Origin: JAKVBK01 sp022447275 | Lineage (GTDB): Bacteria; Pseudomonadota; Alphaproteobacteria; Rhodobacterales; Rhodobacteraceae | Direction of reading: 5' to 3' | Length of the DNA stretch: 64,000 nucleotides | NCBI GenBank assembly: GCA_047125605.1 | Contig: CP138932.1 | Location: 1,426,001 to 1,490,000, forward strand | Shown here: positions 41,801-51,500 of the stretch, one piece after another | How positions within the stretch are numbered: the first letter of the stretch is position 1 | Layout: every line of letters starts with the position of its first letter | The notes under the pieces: generated by a model | The model's input: the letters and a program-made list of their open reading frames with translations, nothing else | What the model was told of the DNA's origin: nothing | The model's database searches: none | Made by a program: the position numbers and the translations under genes

Positions 41801-44800
41801 CTACAACCCCTTCGGACATTTGAATTCACTGAGGGCAGGCAGGAAGAAAGGATTTTCTTCCCCTGCCACATCAATCCGGTAGGAGATGTCACGCCCGCCC
41901 AGAGTATAGCGTACCTGCAGGGACGCTCCGGCCATCTTTGGCTGGCCACGCTTCAGGAACCGCAAGAAGGACCAACCACCGCTCAGCGACAACTCGCTCT
42001 CGCGGTTGCGCATGGAGGGCGTGAACTGCAACAGCACATTGCCCGCCCCGCCTGAGCCGGGCCAATTCAGATTGGCCGGTTGCTTGCCGCGGCGGCGGGT
42101 GGTCATGACCTGCCCGTTCAGGTTCAAAACAGCCGTTTTGATCTGCCGATGCATCGACGTGGGCGTCACGGTCATCGACACTTGTGGCATGCCCCCGCCA
42201 AAGGCAAAGAAGGCATCGCGGATTTCGGCCGCCCGCTGGAAATTGCGCAGAGTTTCCTGGCTGAGATCACCCTCGCGGGGGGCATCCTCCTGCCAACGCC
42301 AGGTTTGCCCGCTGACATCCACAAACTGGCTGAGGTTTTCCAGGAAGAACCTGTCAATCAGCCCCTGCGGCGCAAACAGGCGCGAGAACTCGGTGATGGG
42401 CATGTCCCGCGAGGCGTTTCTGGAAAACGGAAAATTGCCCGGAACAACCGCTTCGCAGACCGAGGTGACCTGGGTGTTCAGCGCGTCCGCCAGCACCTGA
42501 TACTCTACCTCGTCCCCATCGCGTTTGATATCGCGCGCCATGGCCAGGATCATCGGCTCATAGGGATCGGGCAAGGAGGCGGCCTGCCCCGAAAGGGTGC
42601 CGGTCAGGATATTGAGCTGGGATTTTACCTCTTCGGGGAAGTCCACCGCGATCACCAGCTTTTCACGCAGCTCCCGGAACAGGGCCACAAGCGCATCCAG
42701 CGGACGGCTGCCCACATCACCCCCGGCCAATTGCTGCCAATCGGCATAGTAGTTTTCAATCTGCGCCCCGGGCAAACGCTGCGCGCCGCCCGAGCCGTTC
42801 AGACGGCCCTGGTTCTTGGCGTTGCCAAAGATACTGTCAGCAATGATCCGACCGTTCCCGGACAGGCTGTTGATATAGCGCCCAACCAGACGCAACCCGG
42901 CCTCCTGGCCCGCCGCCTCGGCCAAGGCGGCGCCACCGCGCGGGTTTTCGTACTCATTGGTCAGGGTCGTCTCAAGCGCGATCTGTTCGGCGAGCAGCAC
43001 GAAGGGCGAGGAGCGCGGCGCGCCGGCGCCCGCCAACGTCTGATAGGCGGGCTTGTCAGCCACCATCGGACGGGACTTGAGATTGCCCAGCATGCCATCC
43101 CAGGCGGCAATCCAGTCTTCGGTGTAGCGGGCAAGAAGCTGGGGGCCGACACCGGCAAGTTGATCCTCGATCTTTGCGGCATCCGCATAGGTGCCCAGCA
43201 CCCAGCTTTCCGCCGATAACTTGTCACCGATCTCGAACAGTTGGGGCAGGAAATACTGGTGAAACCCGAAATAGGTATAGAGCGGCGAAATCCGGATATC
43301 TTCCAGCGGTGTGCCGTCATGGGTCTCAAAGACCAGTTCCGCATCCCGCCCCGCCCGCAGCGCAAGATCAAACGGCTCGATGCCGGCAGTCTCAGCATTG
43401 GCGAGGATCAGCGAATAGGCCTGATCGGCAACTTCCATCCGCGCAAGCAGCCGCTCTGCCTGCTCGATCAGGCCCCCGTTCAGCTCAAAACTGCTGGTGC
43501 GGACATCGTTATCAAGCTCCAGCATGGCAGCAAGATGCTCATCAAGGGCCTGGCGGGTGCCTGCAAAGGCGGGCCCGGGATACTGGACCTGGCGCCAGTC
43601 CCGGTCAAACCAATCCCGCACGAACTCATCGTCCGAACTTGGTGCCAGATCCCCCAGCAGCTTGTAGACCTTCAGCGCATCATAGACGGGCATGATCTCG
43701 CCCTTGCGGATGCGGGACTCCAACTCTGCCTCAACGCGCAAGATCAAGCGCGACCGGAACATTCTTTCAAGCGCCTGACGATAGGTGGTGATCGCGGCAA
43801 AGGACATGCGATCCCGCTGGCTGAGACCAAAGCGCTCGGTCAACTCCCCGCTGACATCACTTTCCCCGTAGCCCAAGGGGGTATTGCGGATCAGATCGAG
43901 ATAGCCGACCACCTCCTGCAGATCAAAACTGCCCAACTCGGTGCGCTGCAATTCGTCCTGAGCGGCCAGTTCATAGTCCGAGATCGCGGCCTCTGCAGTG
44001 CGGATCAATTCACGGTTCTGATAGAAAGACAGGCTCCAAAGGCCAATCATCGCAACTGTTCCCAGAGCAATGGCGCTGATCGCGGTGTAACGGAGGATTT
44101 TCTGTCGGCGCACGGCCCGTTTGTCCGTGGACACCCAGCCCGCTTCGGCAAAGATCACCTTGCGCAGCAGATCGTGCAGGAAATAGCTGCGCCCCGCCCC
44201 CGAACGCCCTACGGAGGCATCGACATTGCCAAAATTGCGCTGCATAGCCCCCAGCACACTGTCAATCGGGGTGCCTTCCTGAGTGCCCGAAGAGAAATAA
44301 AAGCCGCGAAGATTGGCGCTGACCTTGTAGCGGGAATGGGCAAACACGCCCTGCATAAAGCCTTGCAGCTTGTCCTTGAGCATGGCGACCTGACCGGGAA
44401 AGCCGAAGATCGCAATGCGGTTCACACCGTCCGGCTCTTCTGACAACCGGTCAGTCACCTCTTCGCTCAAGCGGCTTACCAGCGCATCATATTCGACGCC
44501 AAAGCGCTCGACGGTCTGTTCTTTCTTGCTGTCCGTCTGGAAGGTGTGTCCCCACACCTTCTGGCGGCGCGATGCGGAGAAAGAGCCAAAATACTCCATG
44601 AAGCCAGAGATCAGATCCGCCTTGGTGAAGACCACGTAGACCGGGAACTCAACCTTCAGTTCTTCCTGAATTTCCATCAGGCGCTTGCGGATCGTCTCGG
44701 CATGCAAATCCAACTCGGCCGGCGTGCCTGCCAGCACCTCCTGCAGCGAGATCGCGACGATCACGCCGTTGATCGGCTGGTTGGTACGGTTTGTCTTGAG

Positions 44801-45373
44801 CAGGCGCAGGAAGGATTGCCAGCTTTGGCTATCGGCTTCGGCATCGCTGTCTTGGGTGGTGTATCGGCCGGCCGTGTCGATCAACACGGCCTCTTCGGAA
44901 AACCACCAATCGACGTAGCGCGTCCCCCCCACACCGGCGACAGCGCCCTGCCCCTTTTCCGCCAGGGGAAACTTGATGCCCGAATTCAGCAGCGCCGTTG
45001 TCTTGCCTGCTCCGGGCGGGCCGATGATCACATACCAAGGCAAATCATAGAGATACGCCTTGGAGCCCGAGGATTTCTTGAGGACCGTGAGCGCATCGGA
45101 CATCTTTTCGCTGAGCACTTCGCCATCGCCGGTGACCTCGGGTTCGGCAATGGCTTCCTCAAGCGCTTTCTCTGCCTTGCGACGCTTGAGGAACCGCAGC
45201 AGATAGATCAGCCCGGCGGTGAACCAAACCAGCCCAATCAGCAGTAGGCGCACCCAAAGGGCCGCGAACGGACGCGCCTCGCCAAAGCCAACTAGCGGCA
45301 ATGCGAACAAAACCACGGCCGCCCAGAGCAGCAGAGACAGGATGACGAGGAAACCGACAATCCACTTTTTCAT
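41801..45373 (-). CDS. tssM: TssM, T6SS inner-membrane core protein (IcmF family)
   Basis: A 1190-residue protein. Two N-terminal helices (about 5-27 and 41-61) precede a cytoplasmic domain with a complete Walker A GPPGAGKT (118-125). A third helix (about 427-450) leads to a periplasmic IcmF/DUF1215 region with the C-terminal beta domain. The length is typical. It forms the membrane complex with TssL. TssJ, the outer-membrane lipoprotein partner, is not seen in the window, as in other alphaproteobacterial systems. The gene lies 16 bases downstream of tssL. Confidence 0.96.
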   Translation of the reverse strand: MKKWIVGFLVILSLLLWAAVVLFALPLVGFGEARPFAALWVRLLLIGLVWFTAGLIYLLRFLKRRKAEKALEEAIAEPEVTGDGEVLSEKMSDALTVLKKSSGSKAYLYDLPWYVIIGPPGAGKTTALLNSGIKFPLAEKGQGAVAGVGGTRYVDWWFSEEAVLIDTAGRYTTQDSDAEADSQSWQSFLRLLKTNRTNQPINGVIVAISLQEVLAGTPAELDLHAETIRKRLMEIQEELKVEFPVYVVFTKADLISGFMEYFGSFSASRRQKVWGHTFQTDSKKEQTVERFGVEYDALVSRLSEEVTDRLSEEPDGVNRIAIFGFPGQVAMLKDKLQGFMQGVFAHSRYKVSANLRGFYFSSGTQEGTPIDSVLGAMQRNFGNVDASVGRSGAGRSYFLHDLLRKVIFAEAGWVSTDKRAVRRQKILRYTAISAIALGTVAMIGLWSLSFYQNRELIRTAEAAISDYELAAQDELQRTELGSFDLQEVVGYLDLIRNTPLGYGESDVSGELTERFGLSQRDRMSFAAITTYRQALERMFRSRLILRVEAELESRIRKGEIMPVYDALKVYKLLGDLAPSSDDEFVRDWFDRDWRQVQYPGPAFAGTRQALDEHLAAMLELDNDVRTSSFELNGGLIEQAERLLARMEVADQAYSLILANAETAGIEPFDLALRAGRDAELVFETHDGTPLEDIRISPLYTYFGFHQYFLPQLFEIGDKLSAESWVLGTYADAAKIEDQLAGVGPQLLARYTEDWIAAWDGMLGNLKSRPMVADKPAYQTLAGAGAPRSSPFVLLAEQIALETTLTNEYENPRGGAALAEAAGQEAGLRLVGRYINSLSGNGRIIADSIFGNAKNQGRLNGSGGAQRLPGAQIENYYADWQQLAGGDVGSRPLDALVALFRELREKLVIAVDFPEEVKSQLNILTGTLSGQAASLPDPYEPMILAMARDIKRDGDEVEYQVLADALNTQVTSVCEAVVPGNFPFSRNASRDMPITEFSRLFAPQGLIDRFFLENLSQFVDVSGQTWRWQEDAPREGDLSQETLRNFQRAAEIRDAFFAFGGGMPQVSMTVTPTSMHRQIKTAVLNLNGQVMTTRRRGKQPANLNWPGSGGAGNVLLQFTPSMRNRESELSLSGGWSFLRFLKRGQPKMAGASLQVRYTLGGRDISYRIDVAGEENPFFLPALSEFKCPKGL

Positions 45374-45389
45374 GGAGCATATCCCTCTG

Positions 45390-47033
45390 TCAGAGCGTTT
45401 CTTCGCGTTGGATCATGATCTCGACCCGCCGGTTTTGAGCCCGCCCGTCCCGCGCGCTGTTATCCGCAATCGGTTCCAGATCCCCCTTGCCTTCCACGAA
45501 GAGACGTGTGGGCACCGTCAGAGCCCCCTGCAGCCGGTCAGCTACGGATTGGGCCCGCGCAACCGAAAGCTCGTAATTGTCTTTGAAGCGGCCCCGACCG
45601 CTGAGCGGGATGTTATCCGTATGCCCAATAACCTTGATCGGGCCAGGCTCGCTGTTGAGAATCTCTGCGAGGGTGGCCGCCAAGGCCGCAAAATCCTGCT
45701 TTACATCGGCGCGCCCACTGTCGAACAACACGCTGTTGTTCAATTCCAAAACAATGAAATCCTTGAAGGTGCTCACCTCAACGGCAGAGCCAGCCAGAGC
45801 CTCGGTTATTCGGTCAAGCTGCGTAGGTTTCGGCGGTTCTGGCGGGGGCGGCGGCGGCAACTCTGGCAATTCCACCTCGGGCACGACAGTGGGCTGCAGT
45901 TGGACTTGGCCGGCAGGATGCAGAGACACCATGCGTTCGGCGAGTTGATTGCCCTCGTCCACCAGCAACATGCGCATAATGAAGTAGGATCCAGACATTA
46001 TCGCGGCAGCAAAAATAGCGATGGCCCAAACCGGCACCCCACTGAAACTGCGTTTCGCGGCCAGTTCCACACCTTGCCAGCGCGGTGAGATATCGTCATC
46101 ACCGCGCGCTTTGACCCTGCGCAGCGCTTCGTAGATGCCGCGCTTAACCTGCTGCAATTCGACATCTCCACCGGGCATGGCCCGGTACTGGCCTTCAAAG
46201 CCCAGCTGCAGGCAGGTCAGCATCAATTCAAGCAGATTGTACTTCTGAAGTGGATTTTGTAGCGCCTTGTTGACCTCCTGAAAAAAGCCTTTCCCTGAGG
46301 TCCGGACGTTGAAGAACCGCGCCACCATGGAATACTGCAACCAGACCGACCGATCCGTGCCCGGCAGGTTCTGGACAATGTCATCAGCCGTGCCGCACAG
46401 GCAGTATTTCGCGATCTGTGCGTCTGTCGGATCGACCCCAGCCTCGAGCACGTTGCGCTCAAAGGCCTCGATCTCATGGGTGACATGCTGCATGAGCGGC
46501 ACAGCGTGCATATCCACCACCTGGCTGCGCAAGCGGCCAAGCAGGATCAAAAGACCAGAGGCCGCAGCGGTGATCGGGTTGGCCTCGGCAGAGTGGCCGG
46601 TCACATTTGCAGACAGTGCCGCATCAAGGCTGATCTTGCGATTGGGCGTTGGCATCGGCGCTTGTTGCTCGCGCTGCATTTCGGGGAAAAAACCCTGATC
46701 GCTGGGCGTTGCCCCTGCCCAGGCTCCGGTCTGACCGACCTCATCCCCGCCGAAACCGCCGCCGCTGCCAAAACCCTGATCGGCGCCAGCGAAACCACCT
46801 TGCGGCCCGAATCCTTGGTCGGAGCCGCCAAAGCCGCCGCCTGTTCCCCCAGCCGGGCCAAACGGATTATCCCCCCCCGGGCCCGGGCCACCAAAACCAC
46901 CACCGCCCTGATTGCCACCCCCAAAAGGATCGCCGTCCGGGGGCATGCCCCCAATGACTGTTTTCTCCCCCCCTCCACCTGCACCAGGCATGGGCCGGAT
47001 CTGGGTCTTGCCGCTATCCTTTTTGTCGGACAT
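45390..47033 (-). CDS. tssL: TssL with C-terminal OmpA domain
   Basis: A 547-residue DotU/TssL protein. The first 110 residues are a glycine-rich, disordered stretch (GGFGGPGPGG-type), followed by the DotU domain (about 140-315), one membrane helix (331-354), a Pro/Glu linker and an OmpA-like peptidoglycan-binding domain (VLFDSGRADVKQDFAAL, GHTDNIPLSGRGRF, NRRVEI). This 'extended TssL' anchors the complex to the cell wall. Its ATG overlaps the tssK stop by one base (TGATG). The long glycine-rich start is unusual. Confidence 0.95.
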   Translation of the reverse strand: MSDKKDSGKTQIRPMPGAGGGGEKTVIGGMPPDGDPFGGGNQGGGGFGGPGPGGDNPFGPAGGTGGGFGGSDQGFGPQGGFAGADQGFGSGGGFGGDEVGQTGAWAGATPSDQGFFPEMQREQQAPMPTPNRKISLDAALSANVTGHSAEANPITAAASGLLILLGRLRSQVVDMHAVPLMQHVTHEIEAFERNVLEAGVDPTDAQIAKYCLCGTADDIVQNLPGTDRSVWLQYSMVARFFNVRTSGKGFFQEVNKALQNPLQKYNLLELMLTCLQLGFEGQYRAMPGGDVELQQVKRGIYEALRRVKARGDDDISPRWQGVELAAKRSFSGVPVWAIAIFAAAIMSGSYFIMRMLLVDEGNQLAERMVSLHPAGQVQLQPTVVPEVELPELPPPPPPEPPKPTQLDRITEALAGSAVEVSTFKDFIVLELNNSVLFDSGRADVKQDFAALAATLAEILNSEPGPIKVIGHTDNIPLSGRGRFKDNYELSVARAQSVADRLQGALTVPTRLFVEGKGDLEPIADNSARDGRAQNRRVEIMIQREETL

Positions 47034-48364
47034 CAACTGTTCTCCTGTACGGCCCACAGCTCCAGCTTCAGATCCGGCCAGCTACCTGCAAAATGCATCC
47101 CAATCGCAGGAGCCGAAGAAAATTCCCGCCACATGCGATTGTTGCGATCAATGTGGAAGTAGACATGGTTCGTGACAGCACGGATCTGGCGCGGAGGGGT
47201 GGGCATGTGCCGCAACTCCAATCCGGGCAGGTTGTTGTTCACGATCGCATTCATCTGGTTGGACGGCCCAACCTTGCACAGCTGTGGAAACTGCTGCTGG
47301 ATCTGCGTCAGGGGACGTTCGGCAGCTACCTCGACGATGAAATTGGCGTCGCGGAACAGGTTGCGATCCGTGACTTGCGCAAGATAGCTGCCCGCACGCA
47401 GTTCTTTGAGGTCAAGCCGCAAGGCACGGCTGACATCGCGCGACAGCAAGCGCTGAATGTCGCGCACCACGGGCTCGAACACTTCCGCAAGATCGTCCTG
47501 ATCATAGGGCTTGTATTCGGGCGCAAGGCGGTTGGTATCAAACGTCCAAAGCTCTCCGGAAAAGCGCAGGAGCAGCTGGTACAATTCCTCGGGATGCACA
47601 AACTGGCTGTTCTTGAAATGGCGCAGCTGGTTGATCTCGCGGTTGAGAACCAGAAGCATGAAATAGTCTGTAGCCTGCAGCCCCCCGCCAGAGGAAGGGT
47701 CAGACGCATAGCGCGCCAAACTTTCGAGCTTTGTTTCGGTCCAGCCAACGATCCTGTCTATCCAGCCCGCGACCACCGGATGGGTCTGAACGGACAAAAC
47801 GGGCGGCGCGAACTTCTCATCGAAGATCACGGATTTGTCGCGCATCTCAACGATCCGGGCGACCTTGAGCGAGTGATAGCCCGGCTTTGCCGTCTTGCGA
47901 ATGTCAAACTCGATGCGCGGGTGGGCCACCTCGATGGCCTGCTCCAGGCGCATCGCGGCTGAACTGTCGGCCACCGTCTCTGCGTCGAGGCGAAAACGGG
48001 CGGAACGGCTGGCCTCGTCATCCGTGCCAATCTCGCGCCCGTTCATCTGCGCCATGGGCATTGTCAGCCAGACAATCTGACCCTCAGAGCCTTCGGGCAC
48101 ATCAATCGCAGCTGGCAGGGCCGAGATGCCCGGCATGTCAAAGGGCGTGCCATCGGGAAAGATGCCCGCAGCCGAGCGCAGCCCAAACTTTGTCTGCTGG
48201 GCAATATCCCGATCAAGCTCCAGCTGGCTGAACCCCCAAGGATAGGGGGATGCAAGCCGCGTTCGGGCTTCAATCAGTTTCTCAAAATAACGGTCGTTTT
48301 GCTGAAAGTGATGTGGCTGAATGAACAGCCCCTCCTTCCACGCGACTTTCGAATACCAAGACAT
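47033..48364 (-). CDS. tssK: TssK, T6SS baseplate-to-membrane adaptor
   Basis: A 443-residue TssK/ImpJ protein (WKEGLFIQPHHFQQNDRYFE near the start and ELRHMPTPPRQIRAVTNHVY near the end are diagnostic). It links the TssEFG baseplate to TssLM. It is the first gene of the minus-strand block, with a putative promoter region at 48389-48417. Confidence 0.96.
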   Translation of the reverse strand: MSWYSKVAWKEGLFIQPHHFQQNDRYFEKLIEARTRLASPYPWGFSQLELDRDIAQQTKFGLRSAAGIFPDGTPFDMPGISALPAAIDVPEGSEGQIVWLTMPMAQMNGREIGTDDEASRSARFRLDAETVADSSAAMRLEQAIEVAHPRIEFDIRKTAKPGYHSLKVARIVEMRDKSVIFDEKFAPPVLSVQTHPVVAGWIDRIVGWTETKLESLARYASDPSSGGGLQATDYFMLLVLNREINQLRHFKNSQFVHPEELYQLLLRFSGELWTFDTNRLAPEYKPYDQDDLAEVFEPVVRDIQRLLSRDVSRALRLDLKELRAGSYLAQVTDRNLFRDANFIVEVAAERPLTQIQQQFPQLCKVGPSNQMNAIVNNNLPGLELRHMPTPPRQIRAVTNHVYFHIDRNNRMWREFSSAPAIGMHFAGSWPDLKLELWAVQENS

Positions 48365-48388
48365 GTTTCGTTCATCGGCCTCAACTAC

Positions 48389-48417
48389 GTGTATGCACTA
48401 TACTGTCAGGTGTATGC
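48389..48417 (-). promoter_or_regulatory. Promoter region of the tssK block with paired 8-bp direct repeats
   Basis: On the minus strand GCATACAC occurs twice, exactly 21 bases (two helical turns) apart (plus-strand positions 48389-48396 and 48410-48417), and a TATAGT hexamer (48397-48402) lies between them as a possible -10 element. It is 25 bases upstream of the tssK start. This suggests control by a protein that binds the repeats; the -35 element is not clear. Confidence 0.4.
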
Positions 48418-48459
48418 CGTTACGCAAAGCGCAGAATTCATAGCCATAAAAAAGAAACA

Positions 48460-48482
48460 GGGCGCCCGTTTATCAGGCGCCC
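48460..48482 (-). terminator. Terminator of the autotransporter gene
   Basis: A perfect 7-bp stem, GGGCGCC (48460-48466) and GGCGCCC (48476-48482), with a 9-base loop. Read on the minus strand it is followed by TGTTTCTTTTTT, a good T-rich tail, 29 bases after the autotransporter stop. Confidence 0.85.
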
Positions 48483-48510
48483 GATTATTTTCCTAAAACG
48501 CCGCCGTTCG

Positions 48511-51500
48511 TCAGAATTGCAAACGGGCCTGCGCAGTCAGGCTATACGCGCCAATCCGATCCGAGAAACGCGCATCAAGCCGGACGCCAGTGTTCAATTG
48601 GCGTGCCGCGCCGACCTGTCCATCATCAAGAATACGAACATAGTTTATGCCAACCGACACTTCGCCGAAGACGCCCAAACTCTCTGTTACCAAAGTCGAA
48701 CTGTCTACTACTGTTCCTGAACTATTCAACAGGTCAAACTGAGACACACGATCGTCCGACATATCGCTATACACGGTTGCTGTTACAAAGCGGGTCAGAG
48801 CACTGTCACCGGCTTCAGAAATCGTCTGGTAACCCGCTGTGGCACCCAAGAACCCAAGTGTTTTGAGATGATCCGGGAAGTTCATCCGGGCAGTTGGAGT
48901 GCCAACGGCGTTAGTAAAGGTTAATGGGTCGGTCGAGGTGTTGGTGATGGCCAGACCACCGGTGGGTACCAAGAACACATTGTCGTTGACTTGGTACACA
49001 TAGCTCGCCGAGGTTGACAATGTCAGCGCGTCAGAGGATGTCTCTGCATTTCTTAGGTCCAACGAAGTGTTATTGAACTCGAAGTCAGTGCGGTCATAGC
49101 GCAGCTGAACGTCACCAGAGAAAAGGCCGCTTGCCCAAGCCAAGTACCCGCCTACGTAGGCCTGAGTGAACTCTCCTTTGGTGGTGCTGACAACGCCCGG
49201 CTTGTATTGGGCCGGATTGACAGGATCTACCTCGAAGTTATCCGTGGAAGACGTTCCTTTTAGGTAACCGGCAAGCCCCCCAATGATAATGTCCTCGCCG
49301 CCTTCAAAACTGTCAAACTTCCCGCTGTCGTATCCAAATTGAATGCCGCCATAATTGGCCGATACTGTGTCGGGCAGGTTTGAAAATCCGTTGCTGGTAC
49401 GCGACGTCGCTTCCGCCGTACCGCCCTGTGCCCGCACCCAAGCCCCCGCAGAGCGATTGTCTTCGGCCTCAAATACCAACCCAGCAATCAACGGGCTGGA
49501 CGGGCGGTTGACGACGCCGGTCAAGAGGCTCTGAAGCGCGCTGATCTGGCCCGAGATTGCGCCCGCCGCCGGCTGCACCTGAGTTTGTAAGGCAAGATCG
49601 TTTCCGTCGGCGATGATCGAGTAGGCGACCAGTACCCCTCCGAGGTCGCCAGTCAACTGAAAGTCGGATGGATCAAAGGTGCCAATGTTCTCTATCACAG
49701 TTATGGTTTGGCCTGGGATGGCGGTATTGGCCCCCCCCGCTTGAAAAGCAAGCGTTGTGCCAGCCACAGTAGCCGCCGCATTGTCCATTCTAATCTGGTC
49801 ACTCGCCAAACTGACGCCGGTGTTTGTGAGGTCAAACTGAAGCGTGGTAGCAGTCAGGTCACCGCCAACTGTCAACCGGTCATCAGAGCCCGCGCTACCT
49901 CTGAGAGACACGGTACCCGCCTGAAGGTTGCCGTTTACCGTAGCAGCAGCCCCAGTTACCAAAACATTGCCTACCCCCTGTACGTCCCCATCGACGGTTC
50001 CAGATAGATTGAGGACCCCGCTATTGGTGATCGTGCCAGAGACCGAGCCGTTGTTGTCAAACGTGCCGCTGTTGATCAGATCGCCCGTGAGCGTGCCGTC
50101 GTTGATACTCCCGCCAGAGCTGGCGTTGGATACGTTGCCAACCAACGTACCACCATTGTCAATATCGAGCACACCATCCGATGCAATGTCTACACTGCCA
50201 CCCGTGAGTTCGTTGCTGTTGGTGATATTCAGCGTGCCGTCATTGATGTCGACAAGGCCCGCGACTGTGGCAGTCGCACCATCAACGGTGGTGGTACCGC
50301 CCGTGTCTTGGGTCAGTGCGCCTGCACTCCCAGAGTGGTTCAGCGTGCCCGTATTGGTGATCGTGCCAGAGACCGAGCCGTTGTTGTCAAACGTGCCGCT
50401 GTTGGCCAGATCGCCCGTGAGCGTGCCGTCGTTGATACTCCCGCCAGAGCTGGCGTTGGATACGTTGCCAACCAACGTACCACCATTGTCAATATCGAGC
50501 ACACCATCCGATGCAATGTCTACACTGCCACCCGTGAGTTCGTTGCCGTTGGTGATATTCAGCGTGCCGTCATTGATGTCGACAAGGCCTGCGACTGTGG
50601 CAGTCGCACCATCAACGGTGGTGGTACCGCCCGTGTCTTGGGTCAGTGCGCCTGCACTCCCAGAGTGGTTGAGCGCGCCCGTATTGGTGATCGTGCCAGA
50701 GACCGAGCCGTTGTTGTCAAACGTGCCGCTGTTGGCCAGATCGCCCGTGAGCGTGCCGTCGTTGATACTCCCGCCAGAGCTGGCGTTGGATACGTTGCCA
50801 ACCAACGTACCACCATTGTCAATATCGAGCACACCATCCGATGCAATGTCTACACTGCCACCCGTGAGTTCGTTGCTGTTGGTGATATTCAGCGTGCCGT
50901 CATTGATGTCGACAAGGCCCGCGACTGTGGCAGTCGCACCATCAACGGTGGTGGTACCGCCCGTGTCTTGGGTCAGTGCGCCTGCACTCCCAGAGTGGTT
51001 CAGCGTGCCCGTATTGGTGATCGTGCCAGAGACCGAGCCGTTGTTGTCAAACGTGCCGCTGTTGGCCAGATCGCCCGTGAGCGTGCCGTCGTTGATACTC
51101 CCGCCAGAGCTGGCGTTGGATACGTTGCCAACCAACGTACCACCATTGTCAATATCGAGCACACCATCCGATGCAATGTCTACACTGCCACCCGTGAGTT
51201 CGTTGCCGTTGGTGATATTCAGCGTGCCGTCATTGATGTCGACAAGGCCCGCGACTGTGGCAGTCGCACCATCAACGGTGGTGGTACCGCCCGTGTCTTG
51301 GGTCAGTGCGCCTGCACTCCCAGAGTGGTTGAGCGCGCCCGTATTGGTGATCGTGCCAGAGACCGAGCCGTTGTTGTCAAACGTGCCGCTGTTGGCCAGA
51401 TCGCCCGTGAGCGTGCCGTCGTTGATACTCCCGCCAGAGCTGGCGTTGGATACGTTGCCAACCAACGTACCACCATTGTCAATATCGAGCACACCATCCG

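Noticed and set aside
42080..44443. Two long plus-strand frames opposite tssM
   Set aside because: Shadows of tssM, which is complete with Walker A and three membrane helices.
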